This document shows, piece by piece, positions 35,243 through 46,848 of a stretch of 64,000 nt of DNA. The notes below the pieces were generated by a model. That model did no database searches and had not been told where the DNA came from. It saw only the letters and a list, made by a program, of their open reading frames with translations. The stretch's first letter is position 1. Each line of letters begins with the position of its first letter. Made by a program: the position numbers and the translations under genes. Origin of the DNA: Malania oleifera (lineage: Eukaryota > Streptophyta > Magnoliopsida > Santalales > Ximeniaceae); NCBI RefSeq assembly GCF_029873635.1, contig NC_080428.1:68071601-68135600 (forward strand). The letters are read 5' to 3'.

Positions 35243-35934
35243 GATTCTTCTTGGCCTGATTCAACGATCGGATTTAGCCTGATTCGACGATCGAAAACTA
35301 TCACGAAATTCCTGGGAAGATTCTTTGCAACATAGACGAAGCATATTTTCAGTTTGGAGTACTTAGGCAATACTCCAAAACCAGGGTAAGTAGGGTATTT
35401 TTAAGTTTTATTATTATTGTAAAATATCTAGGGTCTAGGGAACGATAAAATAACATTTTATTAAAGTTTGGGTTGATAAACTTGGGTTTTTGAATTAGGG
35501 TTCGGGTGAGTACCGCAGGCAACATTTTGGGATTTTCGTGGGCATAATTTAGGAAACCAGGTAAGGGGAAAACGTTATAGCAGCTTTTTATTAATTTTAA
35601 TGGGTTAATTTCGAGAATACAAAAAATAAATATATATTTAGATTTGATTTATCTGAACAGTTAGGTATTTGAAAATAATGATTTTGTTTATATTTTATAA
35701 TTGGGAAAATTCGTGTGGTAAGAAAATAATCTTCATAATTATATGGTTGTGAGTACTGCTTGATTATGATTGTTGTTTGCATGTGGTTGTTGATTGGGTT
35801 ATAAATTCTGTTTGGTTGTGAATATTGTTCAGCTGTGGACATTACTGGATTGTGAATACTGTGGTGAATGTGATGGTGTGCCTGGATGATTGGATATGCT
35901 ATGGATGTGTATTGTGCTATGGTTTATGTAAATT

Positions 35935-36089
35935 ACGATATAGCGTTGGCAGTGGTATGAGGAGGTCGTTATATCGTACCTGATATAAATCACCATATAA
36001 CGTTGGCAGTGGTATGAGGAGGTCGCTATATGGGCATTTATATTAAGAGGGTAAAACATTGGTAGTGGAATGAGGAGTTTGTTTATCGA
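35935..36089 (+). repeat. Tandem stem-loop array, three copies (left LTR of gypsy A)
   Basis: Copy 1: ACGATATAGCG and CGTTATATCGT around the loop TTGGCAGTGGTATGAGGAGG plus T (one G-T pair). Copy 2: CCATATAACG and CGCTATATGG (one mismatch). Copy 3: GGTAAAACA and TGTTTATCG (decayed). Arms differ between copies while the loop hardly changes. Confidence 0.85.
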
Positions 36090-39000
36090 TTTACTATGAT
36101 TCTGCCACAACACTTTCACTAACGGTATCTCCTTGGTATGCATCTTCTGAACTTTCTCATCCAGAATCTGAATGAGTGTCTCCTTATATGTCAAAGCATC
36201 CCTAATCTTTAAGGATTCGTAACTAATCACATGTGATGGATCCGGCACGTACCTCCTCAACATAGATACGTGGAATACATCGTGGATCCAAGAGAGCACT
36301 GGAGGTAGTGTAATCCTGTAGGCTACTGGACCCACTCGTTCAAGTACCTCAAATGGCCCTATATATCTCGGGATCAACTTGCCCTTCTTCCCGAACCTCA
36401 TTACTCCTTTCATCGGAGCGATCCTTAAGAATATCTTACCCCCTACCTTGAATTCCAACTCATGACGGCGAACATCCGCGTAAATTTTCTACCAACTCTG
36501 AGCTGATTTAATCCTATCCTTGATCAAACCAACATTCTTAAAAGCCTGCTGCATGAGTTTGGGCCCCAATACCTGTCATTCACCGACCTCATCCCAATGT
36601 AGAGGAGACCAACACCTCTGACCATACAATGCCTCGAACGATGCCATCCCGATACTAGCCTGGAAGCTTTTGTTATAGGTAAACTCCACCAATGGTAAAA
36701 ACTGAATCCAACTACGACCGAAGTTTAATACACAAGCCCGTAACATATCCCCCAAGATCTGTATTGTCCTCTCTGATTGTCCATCAGTCTGGGGGTGGAA
36801 CGCTATACTTAAAGTAAGCTTCATCCCTAGTGCCTCCTGAAAGCTCTTCCAGAATCAAGAAGTGAACCTCGGGTTTTGATATGAAACAATGGACACCGGT
36901 ACCCGTGCATTCTGATTATCTCCTACACGTATAAATCTGCTAGCCTACTCAAGGAGTAGCTAACCTTCATCGGCACAAAGTGAGCATATTTAGTCAACCT
37001 GTCCACGATCACTTAGATTGCGTTCTACCCATGAAGTACTGGTGGTAACCAGGTGACGAAGTCCATGGAGATGCTCCTATTTCTACTTCGGGATGTTCAA
37101 TGGCTGCGAAGGCCCTGTCAACCTCTGATGTTCAGCCTTTACCTGTTGACACGTCAAGCATTGCTCCACAAATCGAGCAATCTCCCTTTTCATGCCACTC
37201 CACCAGAAAGATTCACACAAATCCTGATACATCTTCGTGCTACCCGGATGTACTATATACAAAGAATGATGCGCCTCTTCCAGAATCACCCTCCTTATCC
37301 CCTCGTCATTTGGAACACATAGTATGTTTCCAAACCTCAATACACCTCCCTCGGAGATGTTAAAATCTGCAGCCAATCCCTGCTGTACCTTCTCTACAAC
37401 CTAGACTAACTCTGCATCATTAGCCTGCGCGACTTTAATCCTCCCTAATAATGTCGGCTGGATCACCAAGCTAACAATGATAGCTCGATGATTACCATCC
37501 ACCAACTCCACACTAAGACTCTCCAGATCCCATCTGATGTGATGTTGAGCTGTCACAGTCCATATTGTTGCATGCTCTGATTTCCGACTCAATGCATCAG
37601 ATACCACGTTAGCTTTTCCTGGATGATAGCTAATGGTGCAATCGTAGTCCTTAATCAGTTCCAACCACCTTCTCTACCTCATGTTCAACTCCTTCTACAT
37701 GAAAAAGTATTTGAGGCTCTTATGGTCCGTGAAGATCTCACACTATTCACCATATAAGTAGTGTCTCCAAATCTTCAGCGCACATACCACTGCTGCCAAC
37801 TCTAGATCATGCGTGGGGTAATTCTTATCGTACTCCTTGAGTTTCCGAGAAGCATAAGCAATTACTTTCCCTTGTTGCATTAGCACACATCCCAACTCCT
37901 TTAGCGATGCGTCACTGTAAATCACAAAACCACCGTCCTCGGATGGGATGGTTAAAATCAAAGCAGTGACCAGTTGGTGTTTCAACTCCTAGAAACTCTG
38001 CTTGCACTCATCGGTCCAATCAAATCTCACACCCTTCTTCGTCAACCATGTTAGAGGGCCAGATAACTTAGAGAATCCCTTCACGAACTGCCGGTAATAC
38101 CTAGCCAGTCCTAGGAAGCTTTGAACATCCTGCATACTCTTCGGTTTCACCCAGTCAACCACTGCTTCTATCTTACCTGGATCAACTGAGATACCACCTC
38201 CCGGCACGACATGGCTAGGAAATGTGACCTACTTAAACCAGAACTCACATTTCTTCAACTTGGCATATAGTTTCTTTTCCCGTAGTACCTGAAGTACCAA
38301 CCTCAGATGGTTTTTATGCTCTTTCAAACTCTTAGAATATACCAGAATATCGTCGATGAATACCACTACAAATTGATCCAGGAATTCATAGAAAACCCTA
38401 TTCATTAAATCCATAAATACTGTTGGAGCTTTAGTCAACCCAAATGGCATGACCAAAAACTCGTAGTGACCATATCTAGTTTAGAAAGCAGTCTTCGCAA
38501 CATCCTTAGTCCTAACCTTCACCTGACGATACCCTGACCATAGATCGATCTTCGAAAAGACCTATGTTCTCTACAGATGGTCAAATAGATCATCTATACG
38601 AGACAACATGTATCGGTTCTTTACTGTTACCTTGTTGATCTCACGATAATCAATGCACATTCTCATTGACCCGTCCTTCTTCACGAACAATACTGGAGCT
38701 TCCTAGGGAAAAACACTAGGTCTCATAAAGCCCTTATCCAGTAGTTCCTACAACTGCTCCTTCAACTCTTTAATTTTGGCTGGAGCCATTTGGTATGGAG
38801 CTTTAGAAATCGGTGCCTTGCCTGGCAGCAAGTCAATAGTGAACTCCACCTCCCGATCAGGAGGTAAATCGGGTAAGTCTTCCGAGAATACATTCGAAAA
38901 TTCATTAACCACTCGGATATCTTCAAGTTTCATATCATCCTGAGGTGGTTCCTTCACACAAGTTAGGTACCCCTGACAACCGTCCAAGAGTAACCTTCTC

Positions 39001-40114
39001 GCTTGCATAGTCGACAGAATCTGTGGCGTCGAATACACATATGATCCTATGAACTCATATTCTTGCTCCTCAGGAGGTCTAAACACCACCACTCTTCTAC
39101 AATAGTCAATCACAGCAAAACTGGAGGATAACCAATTCATCCCTAGTATAACATCAAACTCGTACATGTCGTATACTACCAGATTTGTAAAGACCTGCTT
39201 AAATTATCATATGATAAAATATAATAAATAAAATAGTCAACTCGAACCCGTGGGTAACGAGGATACCCATCATATACAGCGGAACCTAGGCAGCAGTAAA
39301 TGTAAATCACAAACACATAACCACAAAATACATAATACTAGAGTCAAGTATATCTCAAAATATTGTGTTTATATACAATCTCCCAAAAATACAAAACATC
39401 CATAGGACCTCACATCAAAATCCCTTGATCCTAGTCCAAACTTACCCTCCTAGCAGGGTAGTACAACCGACTCAAAGACGGTCACGCTTCGCCGGTCTTT
39501 CTAGGTTTCTTGAAAATCATTTAATGTTCGGGGGTGAGACAATTCTCAATAAGGGAAAATAAACTAAATGCAATTGTGTGGTAACATGAATATTTGATGC
39601 AATTATACATATGCAGTACATTTTATATATCTATAACATTCATCATAACATACTGAATAATCAAATACTTTTGTATTTTCTAATAAATCATATAGTTCAT
39701 AAAATGTCTAGTATAGCTGATAATACTGAAAACATACCCAAGATGAATAGCTAGCTGATGTCATGTATTACCCCCCATGACGGGTTGTGCAGCCCGAAGG
39801 CGAGACCCGACAATGGTTGGCCGACCACTGCTGAGTAAAAAATGTCTATAAGTATGATGGACCCGCTACACCCTTGTCTGGACTGCTAGGTGGACGTCTA
39901 CAACTCTACACTAAAAGTCACGCCAACTATCCATCTCCCATCCTCTCGTGGGGCGGTTAGAACAAGTCTGAACATAGATATCTGATCTATATTGCCACGG
40001 TACTGTGCTCCTGAGACTTAACTAAACTAACATCCAGGTTCTGATAACATATAGTACATGATTATATAACATTTAACATAAATGGATTGATAGCATTTCT
40101 ATACTTTCATAAAT

Positions 40115-40212
40115 ACGGTCTTGCGCCAAGCATTTTGTAAATACGGCCTTGCGCCGGAAACATATAACATGCATGGCCTTGCGCCGGCTATCAATCACGG
40201 CTTTGCGCCGAA
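40115..40212 (-). repeat. Four CGGC-GCCG mini-hairpins
   Basis: CGGTCTTGCGCCA, CGGCCTTGCGCCG, TGGCCTTGCGCCG and CGGCTTTGCGCCG, about 25-40 bases apart. Each has a 4-bp stem and 5-base loop. The same array in opposite sense lies at 57669-57768. Confidence 0.8.
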
Positions 40213-40938
40213 AATCTCATACATATCATTCTGAGTAAATAAGTCATTTATCATGTATTTCAAAATCATCATATACTGCATTATTTCATAATTCTTGAAA
40301 ACATGCTTATTCGTAAAATTGCCATAATATATTACATATCATGTAAAAATAATATTTATGCCACACAATGCTGAATAAAATCATACATTTCATTCTAAAA
40401 TCGTAATTCTTGTACAACAGCAGTATTTTCTCAAATGTACATTTACTCAATAATATTCAGACATAATACATGTTTTTCTGAAAATTACTTTGCTGATAAA
40501 TAATAGTAATTTGCGTGGAAAATAACTGTTTAAGTTTATTCTCTTACCTGACTACTGGAAAGAACCCCCTAAAATATGCCAGTCCTGCACTCGCAGGGTT
40601 CCCCGAGCAACACCCTGAAACAAACAATTCTCAAAACTAAACTTCAGTATTTTCACGTGAATATCATTTCCCATAACTATGAAAAGACCAAATTTCGCTT
40701 AAAAAGCCTTACCTCAACTCAAGGATGAATTTCAATTCAAACCCACCAACGATCCCCTCCGGCAAATACGCAAAGAACTTCACTAGGAGCGTCGTGGTGG
40801 CTTCAGATCGTCGAACCGGCAAGAATCCAGCCCAAGATCATAGAGAGCAGGTAAGAAGGACGTAAAGGAGAGAGAGAAAGAAGTCTGCGCATCAAATTTC
40901 AGTCTGAAAATGAAGTTTGAGCAATTTATACTATAGGC

Positions 40939-41116
40939 TTCGTTGATGAGCCACGTCACCTTGTCGACGAGGTCATGAAGAAATTCGTCGACGAACTCCC
41001 CCATTTGTCGACGAAATTTAGAGTCGCCCAAAAACATATTTTCTGTATTTTCTCGTCAACGAAACACACCTTCATCAACGAGCTCATAACGCGATGTCTT
41101 CGCGTTCGTTGACGAA
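40939..41116 (-). promoter_or_regulatory. TCGTCGACGA cluster (solo LTR 39186-41196)
   Basis: Copies include CTTCGTTGATGAG at 40938, CTTGTCGACGAGG near 40961, TTCGTCGACGAAC near 40985, TTTGTCGACGAAA near 41005, CTCGTCAACGAAA near 41051 and TTCGTTGACGAAA near 41106. Confidence 0.75.
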
Positions 41117-42480
41117 ACTTGCTGCCCCCTTTTCCTTTCTATTTCCATTTCTACTCTCTTAATTATTTAAATACCATTATTCTTCGAGTCATTACAAGAT
41201 TCACTAGGAGCGATCTTCCATGAATTACCATTGGGTAGTTCCCTAACATCTTCCTACATATCATCACACTCCCAGACGGTGTAGCCATAGACAACCCGTC
41301 ATCCATCACTTGGGTCTCAGCCCCATACATTTTCACAAAATTCGCAGATATAAAGGCGTGGGTTGCTCCTGAATCGAATAAAACAACAAATTTATTTAAA
41401 AGCAATAACATAGCACCAGTCATCTCGTTGCCAGTGTGTTCTGCATCCACTGGAGTAAGCAAGTAGACTCTTGCTTGAGCTGTGTTTCCCCGAGGCACTT
41501 GGTTCTATCCTCAGTTCTGACTCGGTGCTGCCGTACCAGTCATTGGTGTAGGGCAATTTTGGGACACATGGCTCGGTTCACCATAGTGGTAATAGTTACC
41601 CATGAATGGTTAGCACTCCCCGTCATGCCACTTACGACACTTAGTACAACGCTCACGAGATGGATCCCCCTACAGACCCTGTCGTTCCATATTCTAGCGA
41701 TTTCCTATACCATAGTTCCTCTTCTTCCATTATCCCTGTCTAGAACTAGTCTGAGAACCAGAAGGTACCGGCCTTTTCTTCTGATCCTGTGTCACCTCAT
41801 CCTCCTAGAGACCAGCCTTAACTACGGTGGCTTTCTCCACTGGAACTGAAAATTCCTGCATCTACAGCATTCCCACCAGCCTCCGGATGTCCTTCCTCAG
41901 GCCCTTCTTGAACCTCTGAGTCTTTTCATACTCGTTCGAGATCATACATGGCCCAAAGCGAGACAACTTGATGTATCTAGTTGCGTAACTCTGCACTGTC
42001 AAGGTTCTATGAGTCAGACTTAAGAACTCGTTTGCCTTTGCATCACAGATGGAAGCCGGGAAGTATCTCTCGAAGAACACCTCCTTAAAGTGGCCTCACG
42101 TCATCCCATATGAATCGACTCTCTGCTCCTTAAGCAGACTCACAGCCACCCACCACCTCTCAACTTCTCCTACCAATTGAAACGTAGCATAGAGAACCTT
42201 CTGCTTGTCGGTGCAGTGTAGAAATTTCAGTATCTTTTCTGTCTTCTGCACCCAGTTCTTCACTACAATTGGGTCAGATCCCCTCAGTAAATGTCAAAGG
42301 ATGCATACAGGTGAACATCTCAATGGTGTAACCCGCAGCTGTAGGTGGACCCTCCCGTCCTCTAACACTTCGCCCGATCTCTCGCATAATATGTCTGGTC
42401 AAACCCCGTGGCACGGAAGGTGACCCCTCACTTGCAGTCCCCTCCGAACTACTATCCCAGTTGCTATCTTTGGGCTCCAT

Positions 42481-42793
42481 ATTGAAAATAGTATAGATAT
42501 AGATTAGCATTCCTATATCATAGTACAATTAACACAATCATTGTAGAATAATCATGTTAAACTCTAGACTCTTAGGCCTAAGTCTGCCCTACCGTGCAAA
42601 CACGAAACCATCAATGGTTTGCTGTGATTTTACTGAAATCGTCATTCCAAGAAAAACATTAAACACCGCCAATGAGCCCCCGTCTAGCTACAAGACAAAC
42701 CTCGACCTACTTCACCCATTCCCTACATCCTATACTTTGGTATGTTCACATAACTACGCCTAACCAAGTCTACAAGACCTAACAACTTAATTT
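42481..42793 (-). other. Leader of gypsy M between primer-binding site and gag
   Basis: About 310 bases of non-coding leader, as usual between the primer-binding site and gag start. No separate feature is seen. Confidence 0.6.
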
Positions 42794-42805
42794 GCTCTGA
42801 TACCA
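42794..42805 (-). other. Primer-binding site of gypsy M
   Basis: On the - strand TGGTATCAGAGC, complementary to the initiator tRNA-Met 3' end, three bases from the LTR end. Confidence 0.92.
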
Positions 42806-42808
42806 AAC

Positions 42809-44556
42809 TGTCACGCCTCGAACCCGTAGATGGGCCCCAGGGTGTGATTTAGTAACCTAACCTGACTCTATATCATTTAAAACATACATGATACTACACT
42901 GAATGAGGGTCCGTCCCCGTGGGGTACACGTATACTCTATACACATTCACATACACATACATACACATCACATATGCATCGGATATGTTCTTTCTAATAC
43001 ATACAACGTACCATACCAGAGTTTATACATAACCAGAATCTACGCTCCAAAATACAGTGCATACCCCGGGTGTCTACGAAACCCAACAATGACAACCCTG
43101 TTACAAAATCAGTACTTACACAAGTATTATACGAGGAAAACCAATAACCACACTCCCAAACACTAGGACGCTAGTTTTGGCTACTCGAAGGACCAGAAAC
43201 ACATTTGTATAATCAGGGTGAAACACCTCTCAGTAAAGAAGAAACATGTTATATTAGTGTGTGGCACATAAGTGTTATTTTGACATAAAACATAACACAA
43301 TACAGTTCCAGTATTTTCATAACGCAGTTCCAATATACATCTCACCAAACATACGGTTAGTGCCATCACACTCTTCGGCCTAAGATGGGCCACATTACAC
43401 GGAACACCTGATAACTTGGCATTAGCCGAAGCCCCATAGCGATATTGCTGCTAATACAGTGTCAAAACACCCATCGGTGACCAATCGGTATATAGGTGGT
43501 ATTTCACACCCTCGGATATAGAGTCAGACACTTTTGCCCATGGTATTTAGCCGATACATGGCAATTTCACAAAACCTGGAACATTTTACATACAACAGTT
43601 CATTCCACACTTATTTGGGTATACAACGAATCATATCGTTTTCAATTTGAGAATATAGTTTAATACAAATACAGGTACGGTCATCTCGATACCATAGTTT
43701 ATAGAAACATACGTTTTCAAACAGAAACAGAGATTTTACCCAAAATCCCCAATTTTTCTAGAACTGTAACTCAAAAATCCTATATTTTTACCCGATAGAT
43801 TTTACCAAATAAGTAGCCAAAACATACATAGAATCGTAAACTACAGTTTTACCAATTCAGATTTCAAAAATAACTGATATAAACAGAATCCCCTTACTTT
43901 TTCCCGAATACCAAAACCCGAACTCTACGGCTCCAAAACTACGAACTGAGTTCCTAAAACCTAAACATCAAAGAACTATACTTCACTATAATTCTCACTA
44001 CTACATATATATCGAAACAAAAACAAAATCGGACCCTTGCCTTGATTTTGGGTCAAAACCCAAAAATCCTAAAAACAAAGATTTGATCCGCTATCCTCGA
44101 AGAGATTCTCTTCCTGATCCACGTAGCAACATTAGATCGTTGATTCGGGTAATGAACGGGTCGAAATATTAGAGAGAGAGAGAGAGTGTGTGTTCGAGTT
44201 CTAGAGAGAGAGAGAGAATTTTGGTTTCTTGACTCTTAAGCAAAGCCAAAAGATATTTATAACCAAGTTGACTCGGCCAGCCTCGTCGACGAGACAATGT
44301 CCTTGTTGATGAGCCATAGAAGGAAGTTCGTCGACGTCAAGGTGGACTCGTCGACTAGCCTGAGATTTCAAAATTTTCCAAAATCCCTCGGTATCTCCTC
44401 GTCAACGAGCTACTGAATTTTGTCGCCAAGTTATACAAGAGACTTCATCGATGAGAAAAGAACCCTTGTCGACGAGCCTTGCTAATTTTTACCTTCTTAA
44501 TTTTCCTTCTATTTTCTTATTTATTTGATACACCTATCTTGGGTCGGGTTCTTATA
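42809..44556 (-). repeat. 5' LTR of gypsy M
   Basis: On the - strand it starts TATAAGAACCCGACCC at 44556 and ends GGGTTCGAGGCGTGACA at 42809. It contains a TCGTCGACGA cluster (44283-44482), TATAAATA (+ near 44257), GA/CT microsatellites (44171-44215) and the GTGAAACACCTCTCAGTAAA block near 43219. A target duplication cannot be checked because the other end is lost. Confidence 0.8.
44283..44482 (-). promoter_or_regulatory. TCGTCGACGA cluster (LTR of gypsy M)
   Basis: Copies include CTCGTCGACGAGAC at 44282, CTTGTTGATGAG near 44303, TTCGTCGACGTC near 44326, CTCGTCGACTAG near 44347, CTCGTCAACGAG near 44398 and CTTGTCGACGAGC near 44465, followed (- strand sense) by a TATAAATA box near 44257. Confidence 0.75.
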
Positions 44557-44662
44557 TGTTAGAATTAATTAAAAAGTATAGATGTGGTTAGCTAGTTCTT
44601 AAAATTGTGAAAATATGAAATTAACGAATTTCGAGGGCAAAATTCTTTTAAGGAGGGAAGAA
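44557..44662 (+). other. 3' internal stub and polypurine tract of gypsy A
   Basis: TTAACGAATTTCGAGG near 44621 and the polypurine tract AAGGAGGGAAGAA at 44650-44662, directly before the right LTR. The same pair of signals precedes the LTR at 61756. Confidence 0.88.
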
Positions 44663-44745
44663 TGTAATAACCCGAACTCAAAAAAATAAAAGAAAATATC
44701 TAAAAGGAAAAAGGAAAAGAATTTTAAAAAGGTTTCAAGTAGTAA

Positions 44746-44910
44746 CTCGTCGATGAATTTGTTCTCCTTGTTGACTCTGGGTTTCGTCGACGAGTACACG
44801 TGTCTCGTCGACAAAGAATTACTGAGAGCGAGGAAAATTCAGGTTTTTAAATGCTTCGTCGATGAACTTTTTGACCTCGTCGACGAACCCACGTGTCTCA
44901 TTGACGAAGG
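44746..44910 (+). promoter_or_regulatory. TCGTCGACGA cluster and TATA box (right LTR of gypsy A)
   Basis: CTCGTCGATGAATTT at 44746, TTCGTCGACGAG near 44784, CTCGTCGACAAAG near 44806, TTCGTCGATGAAC near 44854 and CTCGTCGACGAACC near 44877, followed by TATAAATAGG near 44930. Confidence 0.8.
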
Positions 44911-45685
44911 TCTGGTTATAAATAGGCCATGGAACCCATATTCCGTGAATTTCTCTCTCCTCTCTCATTCTCTCTCTCTGGGTTTCGGTTCTCTACCTAT
45001 TTACTTCAAATTCGGACCGGATTTAACCCGATTCGACGATTAGAAACTACCACGAGATTCTTAGGAAGATTCTCTACAACATAGGCGGAACAAATTTTCA
45101 ATTTGAAGTACTTGGGTAATACTCCAAAATCAAGGTAAGTAGGGTATTTTTAAGTTTTATTATTATTGCGGAATATATATAGGGTATAGGGAATGATAAA
45201 ATAACATTTTATTGAAATTTGGGTTGATAAACTTGAGTTTTTGAATTAGGGTTTGGGTGAGTACCGCATGCGATGTTTTGAGATTTTCATGAGCGTAATT
45301 TAGGAAAGCAGGTAAGGGGAAAACGTTATAGCAGCTTTTTATTAATTTTAATGGGTTAATTTTGAGAATGCAAAAAATAAATATATATTTAGATTTGATT
45401 TATCTGATCAATTAGGCATTTGAAAATAATGATTTTGTTTACATTTTATAATTGGGAAAATTCGTGCGGTAAGAAAATAACCTTCATAATTATATGGTTG
45501 TGAATATTGCTTGATTACGACTGTTGTTTGCATGTGGCTGCTAATTGGGTTATAAATCTGTTTGGTTGTGAATACTGTTCAGCTGTGGACATTATTGGAT
45601 TGTGAATACTGTGGTGAATGTGATGGTGTGCCTGGATGATTGGATATGCTATGGATGTGTATTGTGCTATGGTTCATGTAAATTG

Positions 45686-45839
45686 CGATATAGCGTTGGC
45701 AGTGGTATGAGGAGGTCGTTATATCGTACCTGATATAAATCGCCATATAACATTGGTAGTGGTATGAGGAGGTTGTTATATGGGCATTTATATTAGGGCG
45801 GTAAAACATTGGTAGTGGAATGAGGAGTTTGTTTTACCG
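45686..45839 (+). repeat. Tandem stem-loop array, three copies (right LTR of gypsy A)
   Basis: Copy 1: CGATATAGCG with CGTTATATCG. Copy 2: CCATATAACA (45743-45752) with TGTTATATGG (45774-45783), perfect. Copy 3: CGGTAAAACA (45799-45808) with TGTTTTACCG (45830-45839), perfect. Loops are TTGGCAGTGGTATGAGGAGG or close variants. Compared with the left LTR, copy 2 changed both partners of the inner pair. Confidence 0.88.
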
Positions 45840-46848
45840 ATTTACTATGAATAGGGTTGTGTGTGTGGATTTGTAACCTGTGTGATTGTGGTGCCTATGT
45901 GGGCTATGATGTATTCTATGAAGATGATAGTCCTGTGTGGACCGTGTGTTTTGTACGGATCAGAGTCCTGCGTGTGCTGTATTTTCGTGCGTGGATATGG
46001 ACCTTGTTTGGTTGTGAATGAAGATTGTGTATACATCCGGTGTGGTTCGATTGTGGTATGCATATACATGTGGATATCTGTGAAATTATTAGCATTTGGA
46101 TGCGTGTAACTTTAATTATATAAGTATTTATGGTAAAGTAAAATTCTCCACCGAGGGCTTGCTGAGAAAGGCGAGTGTCTTGGTAATTATCTATGGGTCA
46201 CAGAGCAGAGGGAAACTACTTGTATAGGCGAGTAAGCTTCCCTATTCTCGGAGGCTTTGCCTGGATACATAACTTGAGGGCTTACTGAGTAAGGTGAGTG
46301 CCTTAGCATTAGTGTTAGAGTAGAGGGAAGCTACCTGTATGGGCAGGTAATCTTCCTTATTCTTGGGAATTATCAGTAAAAATAGTTATGAATGTGTATA
46401 TGATATCAGATACCTGTGTTGCTATTAATGATGTGATTTCTCAACTTCTATGTTACTGATTATCAGATAATTATTTTCGGTATGTATTAAACTTTCTACC
46501 ACACACTGTTTATAGTTTTTTCTTCCGTACTGAGAGGTGTCTCACTCCGACGAATTATTAATATTTTAAGGTCCTTCAGGTGATCGAGTTTAGAAAGCTC
46601 CAGGGCGGGGTTTAGTTTTGTGAGTTCTTAAAGGAACAGATATATGTTATGTATTATGTTTAATTTCTTTTTTGTACATGTAATATGGAGAATTTGGTTA
46701 CGTTACTTTATGGGTTTGTATATATGTTATAGTACTTTGGTATATTATTTTAGGTGGTCTACTTAGTTCTGCTACGTGAATGGTATCAGAGACATATGAT
46801 CGGTCTCATAACACCTTGGGCCCCACTTGGTGGGTTTGGGGTGTTACA

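Larger units (their letters stand above)
35009..36099 (+). repeat. Left LTR of gypsy A, truncated and lacking its TATA box
   Basis: It aligns with the first half of the LTR at 44663 up to GATTTACTATGA near 36098, then switches abruptly to the C-terminal coding end of the reversed element. Relative to the right LTR it lost the stretch with TTATAAATAGG and the CT-rich tract (right LTR 44930-44985), having instead CCTGATTCAACGATCGG / CCTGATTCGACGATCG duplicated near 35256-35295. Confidence 0.85.
39186..41196 (-). mobile_element. Solo LTR in the protease region of gypsy M, TSD AGATT
   Basis: 2.0 kb. On + it reads TGTAAAGACCTGC to CGAGTCATTACA, flanked by AGATT at 39181-39185 and 41197-41201. It is oriented to the - strand (start TGTAATGACTCG). 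Features in that sense: TCGTCGACGA cluster 40939-41116, TATA-like box near 40930, donor-like GTAAGG near 40706 and GTAAGAG near 40543, the CGGC/GCCG hairpins 40115-40212, and the GTGAGACAATTCTCAATAAG end block near 39533. It is the same family as 56566-58664. Removing it restores the protease reading frame order. Confidence 0.9.
36100..42480 (-). pseudogene. Gypsy M gag-pol polyprotein, broken
   Basis: On the - strand, start at 42480 (MEPKDSNWDSSSEG). Gag follows (FFERYFP near 42076, QSYATRYIKLSRF near 41990), then a zinc-knuckle region near 41660-41560 whose first two Cys read as Tyr (YYHYGEPSHVSQNC). Protease: VLFDSGATHAFIS near 41390-41350. After the solo LTR, EFDVILGMNWL near 39155; reverse transcriptase with FIDDILVYS near 38355; RNase H with [12 protein letters not shown] near 37920; integrase zinc finger with CLTCQQVKAEH near 37135; integrase core HPQTDGQSERT near 36790; C-terminal RYIGPFEVLERVGPVAYR near 36360 and PLVKVLWQN near 36130. 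Stops occur between nearly all these blocks. Confidence 0.9.
36100..44556 (-). mobile_element. Gypsy-type element M (Tekay-like), 3'-truncated, - strand
   Basis: It lies reversed inside gypsy A. It keeps its 5' LTR (42809-44556), primer-binding site (42794-42805) and most of a gag-pol polyprotein, but ends at 36100 within the C-terminal domain of the polyprotein; its 3' LTR is lost. A solo LTR (39186-41196) sits in its protease region. The VKVLWQN and ILDEKVQK motifs with the tRNA-Met primer suggest the Tekay/Del chromovirus group, though the chromodomain itself is gone. Confidence 0.87.
35009..46848 (+). mobile_element. Gypsy-type element A inserted in the copia integrase
   Basis: TGTAATAACCCG at 35009 to GGGGTGTTACA at 46848, flanked by GAAAG on both sides (35004-35008 and 46849-46853). 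Joining the flanks restores the copia integrase reading QNGVAE/RMNRT. It has a truncated left LTR (35009-36099), a complete right LTR (44663-46848) and about 100 bases of 3' internal sequence with a polypurine tract. Its own gag-pol is absent; the space is filled by a reversed gypsy element. Confidence 0.9.
44663..46848 (+). repeat. Right LTR of gypsy A, complete
   Basis: 2186 bp, TGTAATAACCCG to GGGGTGTTACA. In order: TCGTCGACGA cluster 44746-44910, TTATAAATAGG near 44929, CT-rich tract, donor-like GGTAAGTAGGG near 45134 and CAGGTAAGGGG near 45309, stem-loop array 45686-45839, the GAGGGCTTGCTGAGAAAGGC repeat near 46153 and again near 46276, CCACACACTG near 46498 and ACTGAGAGGTGTCTCAC near 46533. 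Confidence 0.9.

Noticed and set aside
35829..36100. C-terminal extension of the gypsy M polyprotein past VKVLWQN
   Set aside because: After about 36100 the - strand frame runs into the antisense of the gypsy A LTR, so the extra residues are an artefact of the deletion junction.
45861..46109. Open frames of 82 (+) and 74 (-) codons in the right LTR of gypsy A
   Set aside because: They come from GTGTGGAC-type LTR repeats; related LTR copies do not keep them open.
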